DNA of 64,000 bases from Neurospora tetraspora. Lineage: Eukaryota > Ascomycota > Sordariomycetes > Sordariales > Sordariaceae. The DNA is taken from contig NW_026944384.1 of assembly GCF_033439725.1 (NCBI RefSeq), positions 5,952,001-6,016,000 on the forward strand, written 5' to 3'. Of the stretch, positions 36,011 to 47,498 are shown in pieces. The number at the start of each line of letters is the position of its first letter. Position 1 is the stretch's first letter. Made by a program: the position numbers and the translations under genes. Under the pieces are notes generated by a model. It worked only from the letters and a program-made list of their open reading frames with translations, did not search any database and had not been told where the DNA came from.

Positions 36011-36064
36011 CTAGCTCAAATTAGTTGATGTGCTTCGGCTCGTATCTGACAGGTGATGACTTAC
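36011..36064 (-). other. 5' UTR intron of the 34784-36005 gene
   Basis: Reads GTAAGTCATC... with branch-like AACTAAT and acceptor GCTAG just before CAATCATG on the minus strand; 54 nt, typical of this genome. Confidence 0.6.
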
Positions 36065-37260
36065 CAGATGTCTGTAGTCGACAAGATATCGATTCTTGAA
36101 TGTAGGGGAATATGATAGAAGAGTGTTGCTGTGTGTGCCCTCATGAACGTCCACCTCGAACAGTCGGGGTCGGACGGCTCTTATACGTTTCCTTTCCCTC
36201 GTCAGGACCGTCGAAGACCAACATCACGGAGTTTTCGGACTTCAACGAGGAAGCGATGACTACTTGCTCGTGAAAGGGATCCCATCCCAACGAGCCGTAG
36301 AAGATTCAAGCGCCGAATAAGTCGTAAAGCCAACAGTGAAGCCATGATGAATGATAGTTAGATGATATTGTGATGAGGATATTGCAGCTACGCGCCGGTT
36401 AGTATATCGTATTTTCACAAGTGTAAGAACTACACGCACTTAACCGACCTCAACTGAGTTGAACTGCCATATCAATGGTATATGCCTGATCATGTGGCTA
36501 GGGTTACGAACGAACGTCGACCAACGTCGGAGCTCGTGGAGATAACAACAACGATGCAATAAAGATTTCAAGGACTGTCATCAATGACCAGGAGAGATGC
36601 TGTTGGGCTGTAATAGAATACCAAAGAATGTAATCAGTGGTTGAACATAGAGGCGTCAAGCCAGATCTGAGGATAAAAATAGAATATGGTCTTTGGGGAA
36701 GAAAGTCGGAGCGCGCCCCACGAAGAAAGACGCTGAGATGGTTTTGTTAATGGACAAGAAATAAGAGCAACCTGAAAGCCTGCAAGTAAGTATAACGGTC
36801 GTTTTCTGTGTAGGGACGGGCTGCACTCACACTGTATTTGTCAACTTCCCTCGCCATCACCAACCCGAGCGGCAGCCACCAACATCCCACAATAGCCAAC
36901 CACCCGCTTTCACGACATCGAAATTACCAACGACCTTCCATCCTTTGACTGTAATATGAGAATCTTCCTACATTTGGAGCCTGCGGCAAGTTGAAAGATC
37001 TTGTCAGAAAAAAGCGTGGTGGTCTCGCGTTGGAATTGCGGTCTTTCGACTTACTTGAGAACCCCCAAACTCAAAGTCACATCGTGAACGACCTCGAGTA
37101 CAAAGAAACCGAGCAATTTACTCGCCATCAGGGACACCCACCTCGATCAGAGGCTGGCCCATGTCACGGACCGGGATCGTACCACTACACCAATCGGCCG
37201 TGTTTCCAACAAAAGGATACACTTAACCGAAGCTGGCAATTCGGTTGCTCAAGTGGTCTT
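36065..37260. other. Intergenic region
   Basis: About 1.2 kb upstream of the 34784 gene and downstream of the 2EXR gene. No supported gene. Confidence 0.5.
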
Positions 37261-38094
37261 CTATAGTTGTGACGGCAGATGCATCCCGCATCGACCGTCA
37301 CAGCCCATAGGATAGCCATCCCCGCTCCTTTCACGCTCCTCCTCCTCCTCACGCCTCCAAAACTCATGTAGCTCTTCACGCATCTTCGCAAGCGTGATAA
37401 CCGAACTGAAGATGCCGGGACCCAGCCAATGCGGATACAGCCAGACGTTTTCCGCCCCAACAAGCTCGTCAAGCTTCTCGTAATGTTCATCCCAGTTTTC
37501 GACATCGCCGACGGAGCACTCTATGTAGAGCTCTCTCAGATTGGGAAATGTGTCCACCAAATACGTGGACTCGGGATACTCGAATCTCCGGCTGCGAATC
37601 TTGGTCTGGAGCCGCTGGATTTTTGCCCCGTCGAAGTTTTTGAACGCCGAGAATTTTATGACCCCGATGTTAATTATATCCATGTCGAAGTTTACCCAGA
37701 CATAACGCCGCGCCCGCTCCGCTTCTGCGTTGGCATCCAACTCGTCAACCACGCCGCGCCTCGACTTTTTCCCATAACGCCAAACTCGAAATTTTAGCGT
37801 GTTAGGGAATCTTTTGAGACGGACGGTAGGTGTGATTCTGAAGGCCTGCTCATAAATTCGCTGTCGTTGAAGGTGATTCCGGGCCTCCTGACAGGTATGT
37901 AGTGCTGCTGGCGCTGGGGTGTATGTCCATATCCTCGGGCCCCACAGCTCGAATTTGGGATGGTCCTCATACGGTTCGAAGTCATTGTAGCCAAGTGGAA
38001 GGACGACAGAGACGTTGCGAGGCTCGACAGCCATTTCCCAGATCTGAGCGCGGAGTTCCCACGGAAGCTGGGGAAACGGGTGAAACGTGGTCAT
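37261..38094 (-). CDS. 2EXR-domain (F-box-like) protein
   Basis: Single exon, 277 aa. It starts M-T-T-F-H-P-F-P-Q-L-P-W-E-L-R-A-Q-I-W-E, matching the F-x-x-F-x-x-L-P-x-E-L-R-x-x-I-W pattern of the fungal 2EXR family, followed by P-A-A-L-H-T-C-Q-E-A-R at about residues 62-72, also typical (leading to a short hydrophobic-basic segment). The middle has W-V-N-F-D-M-D-I-I-N-I-G and F-P-N-L-R-E-L-Y-I-E-C, also common in these proteins. The C-terminus has an Arg/Glu-rich run. The family is greatly expanded in filamentous ascomycetes; members are presumed protein-interaction adaptors but largely uncharacterised. It lies in the accessory block of the window. Confidence 0.85.
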   Translation of the reverse strand: MTTFHPFPQLPWELRAQIWEMAVEPRNVSVVLPLGYNDFEPYEDHPKFELWGPRIWTYTPAPAALHTCQEARNHLQRQRIYEQAFRITPTVRLKRFPNTLKFRVWRYGKKSRRGVVDELDANAEAERARRYVWVNFDMDIINIGVIKFSAFKNFDGAKIQRLQTKIRSRRFEYPESTYLVDTFPNLRELYIECSVGDVENWDEHYEKLDELVGAENVWLYPHWLGPGIFSSVITLAKMREELHEFWRREEEEERERSGDGYPMGCDGRCGMHLPSQL

Positions 38095-39112
38095 GTTTTT
38101 AGGCGGTATCCGATATTCTCCGTGTGAGTGACAGGGTGCGCGGTCTGAATACAGATGTCGTTAGTGGTGGTTGCCCATGTGTTTTAGAGAGAGACAAACC
38201 TTCATTCAGTGCTGCAGTGTTGGTTGATATTCTGACTCAAGCGTTTCGAAGGATTTTGACTCAGTTCTTATGCCTCTCTAAGTGCCGTTGCACCTCGCAT
38301 TATCCTAGCGAAGGAACCAGTTAGTGGGAGGCCTTACAGCCACTAGCCGGAGGCCTTACGTCGTGACCGCCTATGGCTATCAATGGGTATAAACACCGGG
38401 AAAGATCTTGCAAGCTCATATGTAGCTTATCCGACGTTCCCGAGGCATCTAGGTGTCGGTGGTGTCGCTCGCCTTCGAACCTCCCGATACCAAAAGTGGG
38501 GGTGAATCTAATGGACTGTAGAGGTATCTAAGGCCTCTTGTGATGGGTTAAACGTCAAGCGGGCATGTATGAATACAAAATATTGGAACTATTGTCAATC
38601 AGGAAACAAGACAAGGACGAGAAAGATAGTGGATATGATCAAGGGTGTACCACGATGAAATGCGATAGCAAAACAAAATATCCAAGAGCGACCAGCTTTC
38701 CTTTGCGTAAGGATAAACAAGACACCGATCTTGCATTGGGAGAGCGAACCATCGTTGCTAAATCCAGTGTGTGGTCTTTCAGAGAGGAAGACCTCCACAC
38801 CAAGGAGTGACGCTGTGTCGAACACCATGCAGTATGCTCTCGACGCCGAGACCGGTATTATTTGATGTGTCTGGCTTCTCTTCAACGAGACATGCACAAC
38901 GCCGGCGTTGATGTTGGCGACACTGTACCATCAGAAACTGGAAAAAACATGTCAGTCATGGTAGCCGACAGTAACGGACACATGGGGGACTGTTTGTGTA
39001 ACTAACTTCCTCAAGGTAGCCGCCGAGGATGTGCAAAATACCTAGCGGAAGATCACGGGTTTCCTGCACTCAGTGCGTTTCGAGATGTGGGTCAGAATGC
39101 TTTGTGCCGATA
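38095..39112. other. Intergenic region
   Basis: About 1 kb between two minus-strand genes. A 100-codon minus frame at 38595-38897 lacks coding character. Nothing else is seen. Confidence 0.5.
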
Positions 39113-41395
39113 TCAAAACATTGGCCGTCCGCTGGCCAGACGCACAAAGCTGTAAGGGACATTCTGGCCAACAAGAAGACGCAGTGTTTCCACAGTAGTG
39201 AAAGCCATGACGTCCTCAGCACCATAAGCAGCAAAACCGCATTGCTCTGCAATCAGCCTGGGATCACCTTTCCGAGGAAACGATCCATCAGCAAGGTCAA
39301 GAAAGACCTTGCGAGACGTCGATGAGCCTCGAGAGCCAAAGACGCGGACCAGCATGCCGACAAGATTACTCTTCTCCGGGGCTAACACGCTGACAACGAC
39401 GAAAGGCGAGGCATCATGATTTGCGCTATTAGCACCATTCGTACGGGCCTTTTGCATACTCTCGAGACTGTTGAAGGGCTCCAGGTTGAAATCCCTGGCA
39501 ACAGCTGGCGACGCTTTGAAGCCGACTGTGTAGATCTTGCTCACCATCAGAGCTTTAAGAGCGAGGAGAGAACTGGCAGCATCATCGGGGTTTGAAGCGA
39601 GAACCACGGCGGCACGTCCAGAATAAGCCGAAGGAGCAAAGTCGCGAGTGAGTGTACTCAATATCCCTTTCCAAGCGGCATTTTCGAAGACCATAACGGT
39701 GGTGGGTGACAGGCCCGATTGCGGCGAAGCAATGGAACCTAGTGAGTCGCTGTTTTGGTGACGTCCTGGACTGGACGGTGCTGAGGACGGTGCCGAGGAA
39801 GCAGAAAAGGAGGCCTTGGATTGAACCACGATTGTGTCTACCATGCCAATAAGCTTTACTGAATCGCTGAGAATCGGCCCCGTGCCATTGTTGATGGATG
39901 CAAAGAAGGCACTGTTTGAGATCAAATGCTGAAAAGGAACAGCCGGATAGAGGTAAGCACCGCCAAAGTTCTTCTGGTTGCACCACGCTTCCACAGAGGC
40001 AAAACCTTTGAGGGGTCTCTCAACGACAGAGAAGTGATGGGGCAGACCTAGTTCGTTGAAACACTTCCCATAGAAAGGTGCCTGAGGGGTCGATATGCGG
40101 CTAGAGGGGGTGTTGATTCCGTAGATGTTCTTTCTCGGCAGTTGTCCGAGTAAGGACAAAGCCTGATTGATCTCGGAGGCACTCAACTGACCGGGAGCGG
40201 CGATTATCGGTAATAGAGGATGGGTGATGGGTGTGAAAACCCGGTTCAAGGTCCGAGAAAACTGTCCTGTTTCGCCCATGTTGACAGCAGAAAGTGGCGG
40301 CGCATCGGGGTATTCAGCCTTGATCTTAGAACGGAAGTACTCCAGTTCAAAGTTTTCGTTGTGGTCGTTGATAATGGCGATCATTTTGACGATATCCGCA
40401 AACCGCGCTGATTCCCGGAACGTTGCTTCTGCCCTTGCTGATGGCCACTTGAAAGTCCCAGAGAAGTCGTGAAATGCGGACATGATGCGACTGCTGCCAC
40501 GCTGCTCAAAAAGCTTCCTCCTGATCCTCTCCGGGAGCCATATCTCGACGTCGATGTACTCCACTCCCCACTGGATTGCTCTGTAAAGGTACTCGTAGTA
40601 TAGATCAGGATTATCCATTGGAAACCGCCCATTTTCGGCCGTACATCTGGTGGTGAAAATAATCGGCAGCTCCGTCCTCTGACGAAGCAACATCACCTGT
40701 TCGCCGACATAACTCAGGCTGGGAACCGGAGCATAGGTTCCGTCACCCAGTGGCTCTTTCAAAAGATCAACCCTGATCTCAACGGCATCCGCACCCACGG
40801 TTAGGATATCAATATTCGGAAGGGCAGCATGTACGTCGGGGAATGTTGTCGAAATGAAGTACGTCCGTGGTTTGGCCATGAGGGTTTCGTGGTGGTTCAA
40901 CTGCCCAAGTGTTTGAGAAATGAAACGTGACAGGTCCCGTCTGAAAAAGGGTGCCTCCGTGTAGAGGAATTCGTAGTCACACTGAGCGGATAGATATGCG
41001 TCTGGGGGCATGCCCATGTTGGTACAATGGACGTTGATGGCGACGATCGAGGTTCTGTCCCGACCTGCAATGTCGGTTTTTGCCTGTGTTGTGGGAATGC
41101 CCACCACAATTTCCCGATCATCTGAAGAGACGTCTCTGAACCCATTCCTCACTCGGTAAGATTTCCCCAAGACTTCGGCAAATACAGCCACAATTTTCTC
41201 CTGGCCCTGGCCAAACACGATCACCGCTGTTCTCGTATCTCCCTTGCGAGGCCCCCTCAGAAGCGGGAGGTCGCCAACCGCCGGCGAAGTTGTCCTTCCC
41301 ATGACCAGGTCGATTGCTCGATGAGCGGTAATGGTGCTTGGCACTGGCGCCGATATGTGTGCCGGTGCCGGCTCTAGCTGCTGTATGCTGACCAT
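39113..41395 (-). CDS. Quinate-repressor-like protein (QUTR/QA-1S family)
   Basis: Single exon, 760 aa, related to the last three domains of the pentafunctional AROM protein, as in the repressor of quinate use. The N-terminal ~170 residues resemble the shikimate-kinase part, but the P-loop is degenerate (V-F-G-Q-G-Q-E-K). A type I 3-dehydroquinase-like domain follows from [10 protein letters not shown], with [17 protein letters not shown] (general-base His position) and F-A-D-I-V-K-M (Schiff-base Lys position). The usual E-G-G turn is E-N-G. The last part resembles shikimate dehydrogenase ([14 protein letters not shown]) but lacks the catalytic Lys motif (G-A-Y-L-Y-P-A-V-P). A Ser/Pro insert lies near residue 520. 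No quinate catabolic genes flank it, so it is probably a paralogue with a different or wider role. Confidence 0.85.
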   Translation of the reverse strand: MVSIQQLEPAPAHISAPVPSTITAHRAIDLVMGRTTSPAVGDLPLLRGPRKGDTRTAVIVFGQGQEKIVAVFAEVLGKSYRVRNGFRDVSSDDREIVVGIPTTQAKTDIAGRDRTSIVAINVHCTNMGMPPDAYLSAQCDYEFLYTEAPFFRRDLSRFISQTLGQLNHHETLMAKPRTYFISTTFPDVHAALPNIDILTVGADAVEIRVDLLKEPLGDGTYAPVPSLSYVGEQVMLLRQRTELPIIFTTRCTAENGRFPMDNPDLYYEYLYRAIQWGVEYIDVEIWLPERIRRKLFEQRGSSRIMSAFHDFSGTFKWPSARAEATFRESARFADIVKMIAIINDHNENFELEYFRSKIKAEYPDAPPLSAVNMGETGQFSRTLNRVFTPITHPLLPIIAAPGQLSASEINQALSLLGQLPRKNIYGINTPSSRISTPQAPFYGKCFNELGLPHHFSVVERPLKGFASVEAWCNQKNFGGAYLYPAVPFQHLISNSAFFASINNGTGPILSDSVKLIGMVDTIVVQSKASFSASSAPSSAPSSPGRHQNSDSLGSIASPQSGLSPTTVMVFENAAWKGILSTLTRDFAPSAYSGRAAVVLASNPDDAASSLLALKALMVSKIYTVGFKASPAVARDFNLEPFNSLESMQKARTNGANSANHDASPFVVVSVLAPEKSNLVGMLVRVFGSRGSSTSRKVFLDLADGSFPRKGDPRLIAEQCGFAAYGAEDVMAFTTVETLRLLVGQNVPYSFVRLASGRPMF

Positions 41396-43896
41396 TTCGT
41401 CGATTTGAGTCGAAATACACCGAACTTGCGAAATGATCTTGATGCCTCAGTTGAAATGACTCAAAGAAGTCGTCTGATGGGATGTCCACGTAGGAGTTCG
41501 TTGAGCCTATGGTTTTTGTTTAAGCGCACCCAACCACCTAAACCCAGAATCCCACTCAGGAAACCTAGTGCGCATGGCCTTCACAAAGGTTGGTTTGAAA
41601 GGGATTTGCTGTTTCCCACGCGGTCCTTCGTCATAAAAAATTGTTGTTGACGGCAAGAGCTCTTTTGGTCATCAAAAGACCGAATTCGCGTTGATACCTG
41701 TGTTGATGAGGCGAAAAAGAGACCGGCTATATCGGAAGTTAATGTCAGGCTGTGTCGATACTCATGTCCTCGACATCTGGTTCGAATGTCCTTTCAAGCC
41801 TTATCGAGTGAGATGCAAAGTGGACGATGAGAGAAGTCGCCAGATGGAAAGTGATGAAAAGACTTGGCACAGATCCGGATCAGGAGTTGCTGTTCAAAAT
41901 CGATGTTTCTGATGTATGGGATGAAAGTTGATGGAAGGTTCCAAGTATCGGTTGTGGTGTCTTTGGCGAGGGACAAGCAAGCGGTGGAAGCCAAAACAGC
42001 CGCGAGTGGTACAGCTGAGGTACGTCAAGGTAGCACCCGTCAAGACGGGAAAAAAGAACGATGTCAGGAGCAAAGTCAGTGAGTCGGGGAAGGTATATGA
42101 AGCGTATCAGTGAGGCTCCGGACTGTTGTGGCCTCTGGTCTTGTCAACTTCTCTCATCAGCCCCGGGGATCTTGGCCTCGAACTCGGTAGCAGTGCCAAG
42201 CAAGGTCAGAACGAAATATTCCGCCGAGTGCTTGGATGGTTTTGCCGTCTGAGAAGACCCCCCTTCCACAGTCCGAACTTGTTGGATCAGCCGTCAAACC
42301 AAGCCAGGGCCATGCAATAAGCATCCACAGATTGTCGACGGATTACCGATGAAGCGCGTGCTAGCCAGATAGACAGGGGTTGGCGGGGTGGGAAGCGCGT
42401 GGGACTGGGGGGAACTGGGTGGACCGACTGGAGAGATAGGCTGTCTAGTGGAGAGACTTCGAGACGCTGTAGCAGCTGCCTTGTACCTCTCTGTCTCTTG
42501 ACTGGAGGGAAAACGTTGGAGTAAGCCGGTGAGGTACTTGGTGCGAGTTGGAGATATGGGAGGAGGCGGCTGGTTGCCGTGCGAGATGTTCCACCACCCT
42601 TGACTCCGGGACTCTCCAAAGGATGGATGCTGTCACGGATTTCGACGAGACCAGGAGTGAAGAGAGCTTGAATGATTTCTTTGGTCGTGGAACATGATGG
42701 GAGGAGTGAGTTCCCAATTAGACTGAAAATACTAGTAGAAAAGACAGACAGAAATTGTGAACCCAAGACTTCCACTTCAGTCTGTAAAGAGATGGCCGTT
42801 GACCCACTGGAGTCGTCGCCGGCGTCGTGCTACACAGTAGAATCCGGGGCAGGAGCAGTCCTGGGGAAAAGAGACAGGGGGCCGATTTTGGGGAAGGCGC
42901 AACAAAGTGACTCCGCATTCTGGTCCTAATTTCCCGTGTAAAAGTCCTCCAATAGCAATCGTTCTTTTGTCATGCACTTCCTCGATTGACAGCATCGGAT
43001 TCACCCTCTTGAGTCTTTACACTTTCCCTCGTTGTCCTTTTCAAGAGTGTTGCCTTCCAAAACTGGACATGAAAAGACTTTGAACCTCGGGATCCTACGT
43101 GTACTTGCCATTTCGCATTCGCTAATCTAAACGTGCTTTCGTTGTCAAGAGAGTGTTTCGAAACGTAGGAATGTTCTGGCAGGCGCGGGGACCTTGAGGG
43201 CTGAGTGCAGACAAATGGAAGGCCACTGCAGTGGAAGTTGGGAATCGCCTCCCATTTCTCACCCCACGCAAAAATGAGTGGCTTGAGATTGATGCAACCA
43301 CTCAAGTATCAGGGGTCAGTGCTACCACATTGGCCTGTCAAACTGTCGGGCAAATGGCACACTCCTTCTTCGGATCCAACGTTCCAATGTTCCAATGTTC
43401 GGAACGCCGTATCAAACACAACTGCCTTCCCTACATGCCTAAAAACCAAAGCCGCTTTCAGCCTGAATTCGATGTCGGCGTCAAGGGAAACTCCTTCTTT
43501 TGTGTACCGGATATTTCCCCGGTTCTGCCTCAGATTGAACTGCAACATGAGATCTCTTTCGACGACTTGGTTCGGTTCCACAACCTTCGATTGCATATGA
43601 GTAACGATGGAAGTTTGAACAACTGCCCTTCTGTTCATGAATGCTGGAGTGTCGAAGATACTCTAAGGCCAAACATTTGGATCCGCCAAAGAGTCGGTCA
43701 GGTAGCATCCTACACTTGTGTTGATATGTGTTCTTTCGAGAGAAGGCCAGAAACACAACTTCTTTCCAACTGCCCCAAACGCCAAAGTCAGAGTCGGCAA
43801 CAATAGACCCAACCATACGATCTGTCACCGAACTGTCACATGCTATCGGCCCGTTCCGGTGAGGCGGAGCAGATGACGGCGTCTCAGGAGTCTCCT
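41396..43896. other. Intergenic region
   Basis: About 2.5 kb between two minus-strand genes. The frame 41396-41489 upstream of the repressor-like gene is open but offset. There is a short GTTCCAAT tandem duplication near 43380-43398. No gene is supported, although several 100-190 codon frames cross it. Confidence 0.45.
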
Positions 43897-45510
43897 TCAA
43901 AGCACATCCCACCGATACGCAACCGCCCACTTGCCCTTGTCACCTTGATCATCTTCTTCTTCCTCACCCAAGTCAATATCCCAAGCAGGCGGTGCAATCG
44001 CTACCATCGCTCCGGATACCAACGGCTTTCTGTCCGGCTCATCCGCACCTTCCTCCTCTCCTTCTGGCTTGCTCTCAACACCAGCACCACTTCCACTAAG
44101 CCCCTCCATCCTCCCATCACCAGCTAACAAAGCCCTATAACTCCTGGGCACTTTCGTTCCATCACGACCACCAATCATTGGTCGACCGGTAACAAGCGTC
44201 ATACTGATCCCAGGTCCGCACTTCTTTATGGTCTCAATGGCGAGGTGGGCAGTAGCGGCCACGGGGGTCGGTTCAGTACCGGAGCCACCCTTGACCTCCA
44301 GTAACCAGTCTCGCAGTTCCGATGCTAACCCGCCCGGGACATATCGAGCGCCACGGCGACGCTGGGGTGAGAAGATGTCGGGAAGAAGCGTATGGTGGAC
44401 AGGAACGTCTGACGGAGGGTCTGGAGGACCTGGTGATTTGGGCTTGAAGCGAGGTGCCCTGAGGAAGGGGTTTGGGCCCTGGGGCTTCATGGATGTTGAC
44501 CTTGACTTTCGGCCTCTGTGTTCGTGGTCGTGATCTTCTGCGTCTGTGTCTGGTTCCGCGTCGGAGGCCGATTTCGGATTTGCTTTTGGAGTGTGGCCCT
44601 CATCACTTTTGTAGAATCGCTCTGATTCTGGGTTCCTGTCCTGATTCGCTTGCTCGTCCCCGTCATCGTCTTCGCCCTCTAGGTCCTCCTCAGACTCACT
44701 GGGGTACTCGTGTAAACGGAGGTCACGAGGCGGTAGTGAAGAGAGAGGTTCGCTTGAGTGACTGCCGGCAACGCTTTCGTCTTCCTTTTCGAGGTCGCTG
44801 CCACTGGTAGCAAGTGGACTAGAAATGATGATATCATTGTCATCGTCCAATGCCCTCGGCGGTGACGACCCCTCATCAACCACGGACTCTGCATCATCAA
44901 TGAGCTCCTCAACTCCATCACCTTCGCCCTCACCCTCGTCCGGAAATGGTGGACTACTAGCATCCACTTCCTCAACATCAAGGTCGATAACCGGTGAAAG
45001 ACGGCGGCGCTTGTGAGACCGTTCCCGGTCCAACTCGTCCTCGTCTTCCTCCTTGACCTTGATCGGCGACTGTGAGACAAACGAAGAGTCGAAATCGATC
45101 GGCTCTGGGTACTCTGGCACCTGTCCTGGCCGTGTCACCGAGTCGGGAAAGCGGGCAAAGGGTGAGCTTTCTCCATCGCCAGGCAGCAGATCGTCATCGA
45201 TGAACTCCAGCATAGATCGATTTCGTCTCTCTGGAACATTGGTCCGGCTTTTGATGGAGCTCGCTATGGCGGATGGCGTAGAGTATAAGCCCGTAGAGGT
45301 TCGGTAGGACGGCCTTGGCGTGGATGACGCTCCAGCTTGAAACCGCGGAGTCGAATGAAACTTTGGTGCCCTGCTTGCTGCATTTTGTTGTGCCTGGTTT
45401 TGATCTGGTGTTTCTTGGTTTTGCAACCGTTGTGAAGATGCATTAAGTTGGGATTGCTTCTTGCCGAGGAGGAAACGAGAGGGCGCAGGTGTCTTTGGAG
45501 GACGGTCCAT
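43897..45510 (-). CDS. Acidic nuclear-type protein with conserved C-terminus, unknown
   Basis: Single exon, 537 aa from M-D-R-P-P-K-T-P. The frame stays open upstream to 45780, so an earlier start cannot be excluded, but the added part looks like leader. Residues 1-150 are Gln/Ser/Thr-rich with S-R-F-L-L-G-K-K. A basic cluster S-H-K-R-R-R-L-S-P looks like a nuclear localisation signal, followed by long Asp/Glu/Ser runs. The C-terminal ~170 residues look folded: R-Y-V-P-G-G-L-A-S-E-L-R-D-W-L-L-E, then A-H-L-A-I-E-T-I-K-K-C, V-P-R-S-Y-R-A-L-L-A-G-D-G and A-P-P-A-W-D-I-D-L-G ending W-A-V-A-Y-R-W-D-V-L. I recall no family name. It diverges from the gene at 46241 across 730 bp. Confidence 0.8.
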   Translation of the reverse strand: MDRPPKTPAPSRFLLGKKQSQLNASSQRLQNQETPDQNQAQQNAASRAPKFHSTPRFQAGASSTPRPSYRTSTGLYSTPSAIASSIKSRTNVPERRNRSMLEFIDDDLLPGDGESSPFARFPDSVTRPGQVPEYPEPIDFDSSFVSQSPIKVKEEDEDELDRERSHKRRRLSPVIDLDVEEVDASSPPFPDEGEGEGDGVEELIDDAESVVDEGSSPPRALDDDNDIIISSPLATSGSDLEKEDESVAGSHSSEPLSSLPPRDLRLHEYPSESEEDLEGEDDDGDEQANQDRNPESERFYKSDEGHTPKANPKSASDAEPDTDAEDHDHEHRGRKSRSTSMKPQGPNPFLRAPRFKPKSPGPPDPPSDVPVHHTLLPDIFSPQRRRGARYVPGGLASELRDWLLEVKGGSGTEPTPVAATAHLAIETIKKCGPGISMTLVTGRPMIGGRDGTKVPRSYRALLAGDGRMEGLSGSGAGVESKPEGEEEGADEPDRKPLVSGAMVAIAPPAWDIDLGEEEEDDQGDKGKWAVAYRWDVL

Positions 45511-46240
45511 GTCGATGTCAACTGATTCGTGACCTCTTGCCAGGCTGCACTGGGCGAGAGGCGTCACTGACTGCTGGCGGAGGGACCATCTTTTGATCAA
45601 CTTGCACCGAAAAGCACCATGAGCTGCATTAAAGTGCTTGAAAAAGAGGCTTCTAGCAAGAAAGCATGCCGAACACAGCCCATGCGGGAGAGTCTCAACG
45701 AGCAAGATTACAGGTTTGTTCTTTCCGATGTGAAATGGGGAAAGTCTCTTGCAGTTGTCAAATGTAAGAGGTAAGTGCATAAACCCTAACCCTATAGTTT
45801 AGCGGACCCAATTACATGGGTGCGCGAGCTACAACATCCTGGAAAAGCACTTTGCGCGCCAATGATTGTTCATCATCCACAGTCGTCGCGTAGCCCCAAA
45901 TCGCCGAACGGAAGACGCGACCTTCACATTGCACAAAGAAACGTCCAGTACATCCAAGCAAGCATGACTGCGTATGAGAACTGCATGTCGTGATCTCAAA
46001 TACATCAAACAACGTGGACAGTTCCGAAGCCTCGGCTTTACCTCTATATATAAATTCATATATTCCACTACAAACTCCGACTCTTCCTTCAACTCGACCC
46101 GCATTGCGAACCTCTTTGGCTCTGCTGCCTACACTCTTGCAAGCGACAATCCGGGACGAAAAAGAAAATCGCTTCTTCTCTATTAGTCACCACAAACAGA
46201 AGCGACTCGAAAATCCTCAACTCTAGTCCTAAGTCACTTC
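45511..46240. other. Divergent promoter with telomere-like box
   Basis: Contains AAACCCTAACCCTA at 45782-45795, a telomere-repeat-like (telo-box) element, between two divergent starts. TATA-like TATATATAAATT occurs near 46044-46055. Confidence 0.5.
45782..45795 (+). promoter_or_regulatory. Telo-box-like element
   Basis: AAACCCTAACCCTA, two units of the complement of TTAGGG. Such boxes bind Tbf1/Myb-type factors in several fungi and mark housekeeping promoters. Here function is inferred only. Confidence 0.35.
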
Positions 46241-47498
46241 ATGTCTACCTCTACTCCAGTTTTCTCCTTCGGTCAGGTCCAGGAACCCTCCCCCTTCAGC
46301 AACACCAACACCAACAACCACAATAGCAACAGCAACACAACAACAACGCCATCCTTCCCCTCTTTCACCACCTCCTTCTCCTCGCCATACCAACCTCAAT
46401 ACCGACCAAAAATCAGCTCTCCCCTCTCTTCCTCGCCCATCCGACCATTCGATTCCATGTCTCGATCTTCACCACCAGGTTCACCAACCTCGAAACCACG
46501 AGGAATCTTTGGAGGACAGTCACAGTCACAATCATCACCGATCTTCGGGTCGTTTTTACAGAGTCAAGGGCAAGGACAGGGACAAGGGCAAGGAGAAGCT
46601 TCAGGTCAAAATGGACAAGCCGCGGCAGATGGACAACAGGAACAAGGACAGAACAACAAATTTCTAAAATACAACTCCCGCCCCGCCCGACCTATGAACC
46701 ACCCCTCTTTCTCCTCCAACCGCAAAGAAGACCGACGGCGGTTGTTTCTGCAAAATGTACGGCAACGAGCGGACGATAAGGCGTGGGAGAGGAGGGGTGG
46801 GGAGAATGAGGTTCGTTTTGTCTTTTCCCTTTCTTTACTTACTCCCCTTGCTTTTTGCCCATTTGAAAACCTTCCCCCACATCCACATACAGTCCATCCC
46901 GTTCGGTTGTTCATGCTAAACAATCGTTCAAAAACAGCTCCTAAAACTAGAATGGCTCCGCTTCAACCGCGAACTCCGCCTAGCAAAAGAAGCCTCCGCC
47001 CCTCCCAATCCCTTCAACTTCAACCCTCAATACCACACCGACTCCTTATTAGAACAAGAAATCGAAGAGCTCGCCCAGCTCCGAGCAAAGTTCAATCACC
47101 AGCAGCAGTTTCTCGAAGGGCTGTTGGAAGATCAACCGCCGCCAGGGACAGAACAGGGAGAACAAGAAAAATATCAAGATATGGATGATGCGTACATGGC
47201 GGATATGATTGCAAGAGAGGAGGAGGCGGAGTTGGAGGCGCTGTTGGCGCTGAATCAGCAGGCGCAGGAGGATTTGAGGGTAAGGGGAGGGCAGCAGGGG
47301 CAAGGGCAGCAACAACAGGGAGATGAGTTTATGGAGAAGGAGGAAGAGGAGGATGAGTATGATGCGCTGTTTATGGAGGTTTTGGCGCAGCAGCAGCAAC
47401 AACAACAAGGGCAGCAGCAGCAACAGCCGAATGGTGGTGGTGATCCGGGGATACAGCATCATCACCACAGTCAGGACGACGTGGAGATGGGAGGGTGA
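46241..47498 (+). CDS. Gln/Asn-rich protein with central helical block, unknown
   Basis: Exon 1 is 46241-46810, intron 46811-46937 (GTTCGT to AAACAG), exon 2 is 46938-47498; 376 aa. The N-terminal 150 residues are Ser/Asn/Gln-rich with a few FG dipeptides (F-S-F-G-Q, I-F-G-G-Q, I-F-G-S-F) and a Gly-Gln repeat. The likely conserved core spans the splice: R-R-R-L-F-L-Q-N-V-R-Q-R-A-D-D-K-A-W-E-R and L-L-K-L-E-W-L-R-F-N-R-E-L. A coiled-coil region follows (E-I-E-E-L-A-Q-L-R-A-K-F), with an acidic part, M-A-D-M-I-A-R-E-E-E-A-E-L and D-E-Y-D-A-L-F-M-E, and finally poly-Gln and His runs. The FG dipeptides are too few for a nucleoporin call. I do not recognise a named family. Confidence 0.8.
47388..47435 (+). 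repeat. CAG/CAA repeat encoding poly-Gln
   Basis: Interrupted CAG and CAA run in the last exon of the 46241 gene; encodes about 14 Gln with one Gly interruption. Confidence 0.9.

Noticed and set aside
41457-41463. TGACTCA upstream of the quinate-repressor-like gene
   Set aside because: Matches the CPC-1 core but such 7-mers occur by chance at this frequency; no second site nearby.
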